A stretch of DNA of 5,116 bases from positions 1 through 5,116 of the forward strand of contig JAJCYJ010000933.1 of the NCBI GenBank assembly GCA_029262975.1. Direction: 5' to 3'. The notes under the pieces are model-generated. The model saw nothing but the letters and a program-made list of their open reading frames with translations, was not told where the DNA came from and ran no database searches. Shown here piece by piece: positions 1 to 5,116 of the stretch. Each line of letters begins with the position of its first letter. Within the stretch, counting starts at the first letter, position 1. The position numbers and the translations under genes were made by a program. Origin of the DNA: Saprospiraceae bacterium (GTDB taxonomy: Bacteria > Bacteroidota > Bacteroidia > Chitinophagales > Saprospiraceae).

Positions 1-734
1 TTCGGGAGCACCTGGTTCTTAATCATAGCCTTCTTTCACCTTTGCTTAATGCTGGATTAATGCTCCCTGAAGAAGTGATTACAAAGAGCCTTCAATTTGC
101 TGAGAAAGAGCAAATTCCTAAAAACTCAACCGAAGGGTGCATCAGACAAATTATTGGATGGAGAGAGTTTATTCGTGGTATATACATTTGTAAAGGTAGC
201 TAGTCAAGAACCCAAAACTTCTGGAACTCCCATCGCAAAATACCCAAAAGCTTTTATGACAAAACGACAGTAATAGCTCCAATCGATGAGACTATTAATA
301 AAGTACTGAAGACGGGTTATTGCCATCACATCGAAAGACTGATGGTCTTGGGGAATTTCATGCTACTCTGTGAATTTCATCCGGATGAAGTATATCGTTG
401 GTTTATGGAGTTGTTTATCGACGCCTATGATTGGGTAATGGTGCCAAATATCTATGGCATGAGCCAATTTGCAGATGGAGGAACTTTTGCTACCAAACCA
501 TATGTGGGCGGTTCGAACTATATCAAAAAAATGAGTAATTACAGTAATGGCGATTGGGAAGATATTTGGGATGGATTGTTTTGGTGTTTTATAAGCAAGC
601 ATCATAGTTTCTTTAGTTCTAATCGGAGAACTTCCATGCTTGTTTATTCTTATAATAGAATGTCTGATGAGAAGCAAAAAGCTCATCTTAAAAATGCTGA
701 TATATTTATCAATAATAAACTTGATGTTGGGTAA
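1..734 (+). pseudogene. Cryptochrome/photolyase family protein (PhrB/DPRP type), C-terminal half, interrupted by an in-frame TAG
   Basis: Reading from base 3, one frame encodes the C-terminal, FAD-binding half of a PhrB-type photolyase (deoxyribodipyrimidine photolyase-related, DPRP), a flavoprotein family that repairs UV lesions, typically (6-4) photoproducts, using blue light. Visible family motifs are HSLLSPLLN and IIGWREFIRG before the stop, and GYCHHIERLMVLGNF (with the paired active-site histidines), DAYDWVMVPN and YGMSQFADGG after it. The frame is broken only by TAG at 201-203: 66 codons precede it and 176 follow before TAA at 732-734. Conservation on both sides is good and there is no frameshift, so the lesion is either a recent nonsense mutation or a sequencing error. 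The first ATG after the stop (342) lies inside the domain and would not give a working enzyme. The N-terminal half, about 250 residues in relatives, is off the left edge. The four Fe-S ligand cysteines of classical PhrB are absent. Family assignment is very secure; pseudogene status is less so. Confidence 0.85.
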
Positions 735-957
735 CACATTATAATTTGAGCAAAACCGCTATTTACAAGAGGAGTTAGTGGTAAGCGGAAAAAATAGAAA
801 AGGACAAATCTGAAAAATCACACTTTCCTACCTTAATTTTAATTGTGATGATTACTTGTAAGTTGAATAAGTATCCAAACTATAAGATCACATATTATTA
901 TAGTAGCTGATTATTACAAGCTCAATTAATGCTGAAATGGATGATCAAGGAAAGTAA

Positions 958-1491
958 TCAATCTACCCGTTTTCCTTCTGCAGTCTTACTCTTATACTTT
1001 GTCTTTTTTGCCCTTTTAATATCGACCATTAAAGCTGCATAGGCGCTTTCAGAACTTGTATCATATAGTTGGTCGCCATATGATATTTTTCCAGAGTTTT
1101 TGTCCCAGTCTTTGGCGAGAAGAACAAAGCGTCCGCTTGCTTTCCGATTGGGGCCAAACATCAGAAAATCTCTTTTCCCATCTTCAAATGAAATAGCAAA
1201 TCTATCCTCTTTAGGAGACATGACAAATACCCCTGGGGTGCCCCTTTTGATTACTATCTTTTCGACTTCATTATCGCTTTCAACACGGATTTTTCCCTTT
1301 TGAATTTTTGTATTTTGATCAGATAATCCCCGATATAGCACGATATCCTGGGAGACGTAGAATTGTATTTTTTTAAGTTCCCGATCACTCCATTGATACT
1401 CATCATATAAATCCTGAGTGAAGTATTTGAGATTCTGACCACATGAACTCAAAAAGAGAGCCGTGAGTAAAAGCAAAGCTGATGATTTCAT
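958..1491 (-). CDS. Small predicted lipoprotein of unknown function
   Basis: This 177-residue protein starts with a lipoprotein signal: MKSS, a hydrophobic stretch of Leu and Ala, then the lipobox LSSC with Cys17 as the lipidated residue, followed by GQN. It is therefore expected to be anchored in the membrane facing the periplasm or outer membrane. The mature part has a charged, Tyr-rich N-terminal segment (TQDLYDEYQWSDRELKKIQF, residues 25-44), then likely beta strands with IKRGTPG (81-87), RFAISFEDG and FGPN (112-115), and a Lys/Arg-rich tail. I recall similar short lipoproteins in Bacteroidota, with related spacing of the YFTQDLY, RGTPGVF and MFGPN stretches, but know of no assigned function. 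I chose the ATG at 1491. A TTG at 1515 would add eight residues (MNQIITST) ahead of the signal peptide, which is less natural. The gene diverges from the deacetylase operon and converges on the photolyase remnant. Confidence 0.85.
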   Translation of the reverse strand: MKSSALLLLTALFLSSCGQNLKYFTQDLYDEYQWSDRELKKIQFYVSQDIVLYRGLSDQNTKIQKGKIRVESDNEVEKIVIKRGTPGVFVMSPKEDRFAISFEDGKRDFLMFGPNRKASGRFVLLAKDWDKNSGKISYGDQLYDTSSESAYAALMVDIKRAKKTKYKSKTAEGKRVD

Positions 1492-1594
1492 AGTTGACGT
1501 TATTATCTGGTTCAATATTAAGTGACAATAGTGTAAGAGTCTAATATCTTAATGCTACATTAACTATTTTGTACTCCTTTTAAGGAAGATTAAC

Positions 1595-1603
1595 TAAGAT
1601 TTG
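1595..1603 (+). promoter_or_regulatory. Possible -7 element of a Bacteroidota-type promoter
   Basis: TAAGATTTG resembles the Bacteroidota -7 consensus TAnnTTTG but has three rather than two bases between TA and TTTG. A TTTTG at 1567-1571, about 23 bases upstream, could serve as the -33 element. Transcription would start near 1610, about 15 bases before the ATG at 1625. The match is imperfect and such AT-rich strings arise easily by chance, so this is only a candidate for the promoter of the three-gene run. Confidence 0.2.
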
Positions 1604-1624
1604 CTAAGTCTGAGATATATTAAC

Positions 1625-2566
1625 ATGAAGAAATATTTGGTTTTTGCCTTATTGGCCGGATTTATATACGGTGATTTGCTGTCACAATCGAATCAACCAA
1701 TTGCACAACTTCTTGGATATCCTGAGGATGCTAAGTTATTAATCATGCACGCAGATGATTTGGGTGTCGCGCATTCTGTTAATGCGGCTTCAATTCAGGC
1801 TTTTGATGAAGGTGGAATTTCCAGTAGTAGTATCATGGTGCCCTGTCCATGGTTTAGCGAAATAGCAGCTTATGCACGAGATCACCCTCAGTATTGCTGG
1901 GGGCTACATCTTACTCTTACATCTGAATGGAAATATTATAAATGGGATGGAGTTGCCTCATCTGATAAAATATCCTCTCTACTTAACGAAGAAGGAGTGA
2001 TGTATGACAAGGTAATTGATGTGGTTACTAATGCCGAACTGGCAGAAGTAGAAATAGAAATCAGGGCCCAAATAGATAAAGCAATTAAATCAGGCATACC
2101 GGTTTCTCATCTTGACAGCCATATGGGCACCTTGTTTGCCACTCCAGATTTATTTCGCCTCTATGTCAGATTGGGTAATGAATACAAACTTCCAGTTATG
2201 ATCCCCGGCGCTCGAATACCGCCTTCATGGAATATTGATTCATTGTTAGGGCCTATTAACTATCCCCTGGATAAGCTAATTATGATGGGTCAAAAGGCAG
2301 ATGACTGGCAGACGATGTATGACAGTATGATTGACCAGGTTATCCCTGGTCTTAATGAAATCATCATCCATGCGGGATATGATGACGCGGAAATGCAGGC
2401 GGTAATGGTGGATCATCCTGATTTTGGCGCAACTTGGCGACAAAATGATTTGAACTATGTATTAAGCGATCACTACAAAGAGAAGTTAGAAAAAAGCAAC
2501 ATTAAGCTTGTATCCTGGAGGCAAGTAAGAGAGGCACTTTTAAAGGTTAAGCAGACGGACAATTAG
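1625..2566 (+). CDS. Exported ChbG/YdjC-family carbohydrate deacetylase
   Basis: A 313-residue protein of the YdjC/ChbG family (PF04794), metal-dependent deacetylases whose E. coli member ChbG removes an acetyl group from chitooligosaccharides. Family motifs are visible in order: HADDLG (residues 42-47, with the metal-binding Asp pair), SIMVPCPWF (69-77), LHLTLTSEW (94-102, His95), SHLDSHMG (161-168, with metal ligands His162 and His166) and IIIHAGY (246-252, His249). All expected metal and catalytic positions appear present. Unlike the cytoplasmic, roughly 250-residue E. coli enzyme, it begins with a signal-like segment (MKKYLVFALLAGFIYGDLLS) followed by Gln21, so export to the periplasm is likely. 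The actual substrate cannot be told from sequence. I chose the ATG at 1625: the in-frame TTG at 1601 would put eight extra residues before the signal peptide. It ends in TAG 19 bases before the exonuclease gene and probably heads that transcription unit. Confidence 0.9.
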   Translation: MKKYLVFALLAGFIYGDLLSQSNQPIAQLLGYPEDAKLLIMHADDLGVAHSVNAASIQAFDEGGISSSSIMVPCPWFSEIAAYARDHPQYCWGLHLTLTSEWKYYKWDGVASSDKISSLLNEEGVMYDKVIDVVTNAELAEVEIEIRAQIDKAIKSGIPVSHLDSHMGTLFATPDLFRLYVRLGNEYKLPVMIPGARIPPSWNIDSLLGPINYPLDKLIMMGQKADDWQTMYDSMIDQVIPGLNEIIIHAGYDDAEMQAVMVDHPDFGATWRQNDLNYVLSDHYKEKLEKSNIKLVSWRQVREALLKVKQTDN

Positions 2567-2585
2567 AAAATAAAATAGAATAATA

Positions 2586-3350
2586 ATGAAAATAACTTCG
2601 TGGAATGTGAATGGAATAAGAGCGGCAGTAGGAAAAGACTTTATAAATGAATTTAATAGCAGCAATTCGGATTTTTATTGTCTGCAAGAAACTAAAGCCC
2701 AAAATGATCAAGTTGAAAAAGCTCTCGAAGAAATAAATGGATATCATCTGAGTGTACATTCAGCTGTTAAAAAAGGATACTCAGGAGTTGCAATTTTATC
2801 AAAAGAGCAGCCAATTCAGATAAGCACAGGCATCGGTATCGAAGAACACGATCAGGAAGGACGAGTCCTGTCATGTGAATTTGAAAAATTTGTATTGGTA
2901 AATGTTTATGTTCCTAATGCAGGCAGTGGACTAAAACGTCTTGATTACAGATCAGAATGGGATAAAGATTTTGCAGCTTATCTGAAAAAATTAAGAAAGA
3001 AGAAACCAATAATTGTTACAGGTGATTTTAATGTTGCCCACGAACCGATAGATTTGGCTCGACCTAAATCTAATTACAATAAGACATCTGGTTATACCCA
3101 AGTAGAAATTGACGGTATGGACGGTCTGTTAAGTGTTGGGCTTATTGATTCTTTTAGAGATTTATATCCCGAGGAAGTAAAGTATAGTTTTTGGAGTGTA
3201 AGATTTGGTGCAAGAGCAAAAAACGTGGGTTGGCGTCTTGATTATTTTCTAACTGATAAAAGATTAAAAAAACATACGAAAGACTCAACTATTGATACGG
3301 ATATCATGGGTTCGGATCATTGCCCGATTAGTTTAGAATTGGAATTTTAA
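2586..3350 (+). CDS. xth: Exodeoxyribonuclease III (AP endonuclease, EEP fold)
   Basis: A complete 254-residue ExoIII/APE1-type enzyme, close to the 268 residues of E. coli XthA. It cleaves DNA 5' to abasic sites in base excision repair, and family members also have 3'-5' exonuclease and 3'-phosphatase activity. The EEP catalytic set is intact: Asn7 in SWNVNGIRA, Glu35 in CLQETKAQ (metal), Tyr108 in VNVYVPN, Asp147 and Asn149 in TGDFNVA, Asp219 in GWRLDYFLT, and Asp244-His245 in MGSDHCPI. There is no signal peptide, as expected for a cytoplasmic repair enzyme. The ATG at 2586 begins directly with the core MKITSWNVNG, so the start is secure. It follows the deacetylase by 19 bases and precedes the serine hydrolase by 21, with no Shine-Dalgarno sequence and an A-rich leader, both usual for Bacteroidota. 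Co-transcription with two exported enzymes looks incidental rather than functional. Confidence 0.96.
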   Translation: MKITSWNVNGIRAAVGKDFINEFNSSNSDFYCLQETKAQNDQVEKALEEINGYHLSVHSAVKKGYSGVAILSKEQPIQISTGIGIEEHDQEGRVLSCEFEKFVLVNVYVPNAGSGLKRLDYRSEWDKDFAAYLKKLRKKKPIIVTGDFNVAHEPIDLARPKSNYNKTSGYTQVEIDGMDGLLSVGLIDSFRDLYPEEVKYSFWSVRFGARAKNVGWRLDYFLTDKRLKKHTKDSTIDTDIMGSDHCPISLELEF

Positions 3351-3371
3351 GCGTGGTTAGAATACTTTGAG

Positions 3372-4622
3372 ATGCTAAGAATTATATTTTTTCTACTTCT
3401 TTTTTCATTTTCAAAAAATACAGTTCGAGCTCAGATATCACCCATTGAGAAAATGGAATATGAGTTGGATTCAATTATAAGAATTGGAATAGATTCTTTT
3501 GCCTTCCCAGGAGCACAAATACTGGTTCGGCATAGAGATAGTATAATTTTTCACAAGACTTGGGGCTTTCATACTTATGACAATCAGAGAACTGTAAGCA
3601 AGACAGATATCTATGATTTGGCCTCAATTACGAAAGTAACATCCGGACTGCCGATTTTAATGAAACTGTATGGCGAGGGTAAGTTGAATTTAGATATTGG
3701 ACTTAAAGAATACTTCAAACCACTTCGTAGGTCGAATAAAAAGGATTTGACACTGAGAGAAGTACTGACCCATCAATCAGGGCTGATACCTTATATTGTA
3801 TTTTGGCAAAAAACAAAAAAGAAGAATGGCAAATATAAAGGGAGCACGTTTAAAAATAGAGCTTCCAGAAAATATTCAGTTCAAATATCTGATGACTTAT
3901 ATCTCAACAAGCGGTATGTCAATAAAATGAAAAAAGCTATACGCAAAACAGAACTTAATTCCGATAAAAAATATTTGTATTCAGGATTGACGTTTCTATT
4001 AATGCCAGAGATGATACATGACAAAACGGGCATTCAAATGACTGATTTCTTACATGATTCTATCTATGCCCCGATTGGCATTAAAAACCTTGTTTATAAT
4101 CCGCTTTCTACATATAATCTTAACCAGATTGTACCAACGGAATATGATAGTCTCTGGCGAAATAAATTAGTACACGGTACAGTACATGACGAAGCTGCGG
4201 CAATGTTGGATGGCGTTTCGTGTAATGCCGGGTTATTCGGTGATGCGGTAGACTTGTCATCTTTATTTCAACTTTACCTAAATAATGGTCTCTGGAATGG
4301 ACGTCAGATAATTCCAGCGAATGCAATGCATGAGTTCACTTCATACCAATATTCAGAGAACAGAAGAGGTTTGGGCTTTGATAAACCAGCAAAAGTTTAC
4401 GATGAAGATCTTTCTTATGTCGCCAGGGATGCCAGTCCAAAAAGTTTTGGTCATTCCGGATTTACAGGTACAATGGTGTGGGCGGATCCAGAATATGATC
4501 TTGTGTTTGTTTTTTTATCTAATCGTGTTTATCCAAACAGAAGTCACAGGAATTTATACCGATTATCCTTAAGGCCAAAAATGCATCAGGTGGTATACGA
4601 TTATATAAAAAACCTTGATTAG
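3372..4622 (+). CDS. Exported beta-lactamase-fold serine hydrolase
   Basis: A 416-residue protein of the beta-lactamase / penicillin-binding-protein-like family (PF00144), which includes esterases, D-aminopeptidases and peptidoglycan-active enzymes. It begins with a signal peptide (MLRIIFFLLLFSFSKNTVRA) whose probable cleavage leaves Gln21. The nucleophile motif SxxK is Ser85-Ile-Thr-Lys88 in LASITKV. The second motif is probably Tyr203 in YLYSGLTFLL, where relatives usually have YSD or YSN. The third, KTG-like motif is His361-Ser-Gly in FGHSGFTGT. LTHQSGL (132-138), VHDEAAAML (271-279) and NAGLFG (285-290) are typical. A Lys/Arg-rich stretch spans about 147-167. The part from VHDE to VFLSNRVYP closely resembles, from memory, the C-terminal domain of large Bacteroidota proteins with an N-terminal GH3 glycosidase; here the domain stands alone. 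The substrate is unknown; true beta-lactam resistance is unlikely. It is the last gene of a tight run, 21 bases after xth. Confidence 0.9.
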   Translation: MLRIIFFLLLFSFSKNTVRAQISPIEKMEYELDSIIRIGIDSFAFPGAQILVRHRDSIIFHKTWGFHTYDNQRTVSKTDIYDLASITKVTSGLPILMKLYGEGKLNLDIGLKEYFKPLRRSNKKDLTLREVLTHQSGLIPYIVFWQKTKKKNGKYKGSTFKNRASRKYSVQISDDLYLNKRYVNKMKKAIRKTELNSDKKYLYSGLTFLLMPEMIHDKTGIQMTDFLHDSIYAPIGIKNLVYNPLSTYNLNQIVPTEYDSLWRNKLVHGTVHDEAAAMLDGVSCNAGLFGDAVDLSSLFQLYLNNGLWNGRQIIPANAMHEFTSYQYSENRRGLGFDKPAKVYDEDLSYVARDASPKSFGHSGFTGTMVWADPEYDLVFVFLSNRVYPNRSHRNLYRLSLRPKMHQVVYDYIKNLD

Positions 4623-4717
4623 GCATGATTGTCAAGAGGAGACTTAATATTAATTGATGCACTTAAGAATCGCAGGGCGTGCTTGTCTAATGAATAATCC
4701 TCTTATCGCCAATCTGC
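4623..4717. repeat. Imperfect inverted repeat in the convergent intergenic gap
   Basis: Just after the serine hydrolase stop, GCA, GATTG and AAGAGGA (4623-4625, 4627-4631, 4634-4640) can pair in register with TCCTCTT, CAATC and TGC (4698-4704, 4710-4714, 4715-4717). That gives 15 base pairs in three blocks with small bulges around a loop of 57 bases, which itself holds a short GCAC/GTGC pairing (4659-4662 with 4679-4682). It lies between two genes pointing at each other, so it could shape transcript ends. There is no U-tract next to the arms, and the large loop is unlike a standard intrinsic terminator. The pairing was found by eye in AT-rich DNA and may be chance. Confidence 0.3.
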
Positions 4718-4765
4718 TCATATTCTAAAAATGGAACAAATAATATCTTCAGAAAGACTTTTTAT

Positions 4766-5116
4766 TTATTCTTCAATTACTGTCAGTGTCTTTACTGTAT
4801 TGTCTAATATAGGCAGGGCGAGTGGCAAGAGACCGATATGATGTATCTGGGGTGTCTCAGATAAGTTGTAGTAGACGCCATTGATATTTAAAATATCAGC
4901 GAGATCAAAGTTAACATTGATTTTTTCTGAAGAACTTGTTAAGTCTAATATGGTATTTATGCTTACTTCCCGAAAGGCTTGATCGGATCCTATATGTAAA
5001 GCGATACCTGATTCAAGATCACCATCATCATCGCTGTCATACTTGCCTTCAATTTTATTGAAGATATAGCTAGACCATCCGACCCAATATTCTCCATTAT
5101 TACTTAAAGGATTGTT
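4766..5116 (-). CDS. MbnP-like (putative copper-binding) protein, C-terminal 116 residues
   Basis: The minus strand is open from the right edge (frame starting at 5116) to TAA at 4768-4766, giving 116 residues and no start codon, so the N-terminus is outside the window. The order of motifs fits the MbnP-like family: NNGEYWVGWSSYIFNKIEG at the left of the fragment, an acidic DSDDDGDLES turn, GIALHIGSD, then alternating strands with INVNFDLADILN and a His-containing tail (QIHHIGLLPLALPILDN) before VIEE. In the founding methanobactin loci MbnP is a secreted copper-binding protein matured with MbnH, a diheme MauG/cytochrome c peroxidase-like enzyme; Bacteroidota carry many relatives. No MbnH gene follows this one, since its downstream neighbour is the convergent serine hydrolase; one could lie upstream, past the edge. 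Family assignment is from recalled motif pattern only, and copper binding is inferred. An unrelated secreted beta protein is the alternative. Confidence 0.65.
   Translation of the reverse strand, partial: NNPLSNNGEYWVGWSSYIFNKIEGKYDSDDDGDLESGIALHIGSDQAFREVSINTILDLTSSSEKINVNFDLADILNINGVYYNLSETPQIHHIGLLPLALPILDNTVKTLTVIEE

Noticed and set aside
201..203. TAG read as an amino acid (stop-codon reassignment or pyrrolysine-type recoding).
   Set aside because: Two neighbouring intact genes end in TAG at sensible family lengths, and the position is not one where special recoding is known in photolyases.
342..734. A stand-alone 130-residue gene starting at the ATG at 342.
   Set aside because: The ATG is an internal Met of the conserved HHIERLM motif; the reading frame and family similarity continue upstream through the TAG, so this is the tail of the interrupted photolyase.
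735..957. A possible small gene or RNA in the gap after the photolyase remnant.
   Set aside because: No open frame of useful length with a plausible start, no tRNA-like fold and no repeated units were seen.
849..960. A 9-base inverted repeat, TGATTACTT (849-857) and AAGTAATCA (952-960), with another TGATTA at 908-913.
   Set aside because: The arms are about 94 bases apart, the right arm overlaps the lipoprotein stop codon, and there is no GC-rich stem or U-tract; in AT-rich DNA this is plausibly chance.
1492..1515. A longer lipoprotein start at TTG 1515.
   Set aside because: The ATG at 1491 gives a standard short lipoprotein signal peptide; the extra residues would precede it and use a rare start codon.
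1601..1624. A longer deacetylase start at TTG 1601.
   Set aside because: It would place eight residues ahead of a normal MKKYLVF signal peptide, and it overlaps the best promoter candidate.
4120..4572. Open frames on either strand within the serine hydrolase region.
   Set aside because: They lie wholly inside a strongly supported gene with intact family motifs and have no recognisable protein features of their own.
4741..4770. A possible terminator TCTT-CAGA-AAGA followed by a T-rich run.
   Set aside because: The stem is only four base pairs with two G-C-containing pairs at most, too weak to call an intrinsic terminator.

Overview
The window is AT-rich and reads as a chromosomal segment of a Bacteroidota bacterium, possibly a Saprospiria-like or related marine lineage. 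This rests on several things: Gln directly after likely signal-peptide cleavage sites, no Shine-Dalgarno sequences upstream of starts, a short lipoprotein of a type I associate with this phylum, and an MbnP-like protein of the kind common there. No sequence search was possible, so the lineage is an inference.

Layout from left to right: (1) positions 1-734, + strand, hold the C-terminal half of a cryptochrome/photolyase of the PhrB / DPRP family, interrupted by an in-frame TAG at 201-203. (2) 735-957 is a gene-free convergent gap with nothing firm in it. (3) 958-1491, - strand, is a small lipoprotein of unknown function. (4) 1492-1624 is a divergent intergenic region that must hold promoters for both flanking transcription units. 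(5) 1625-4622, + strand, is a tight three-gene run with gaps of 19 and 21 bases: an exported YdjC/ChbG-fold carbohydrate deacetylase, exodeoxyribonuclease III, and an exported beta-lactamase-fold serine hydrolase. (6) 4623-4765 is a convergent gap with an imperfect inverted repeat. (7) 4766-5116, - strand, is the C-terminal part of an MbnP-like protein whose start lies beyond the right edge.

The genes do not form an obvious dedicated system. Two are DNA-repair enzymes (photolyase and ExoIII), but they lie in different transcription units and one appears broken. The deacetylase and the serine hydrolase are both predicted to be exported. The hydrolase resembles the C-terminal domain of Bacteroidota glycosidase (GH3)-beta-lactamase fusion proteins, so a shared role in envelope or glycan metabolism is possible but unproven. 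I see no mobile element, CRISPR array, tRNA or rRNA. The most notable observations are the premature stop in an otherwise well-conserved photolyase, the absence in that protein of the four Fe-S ligand cysteines of classical PhrB enzymes, and the stand-alone form of the serine hydrolase.
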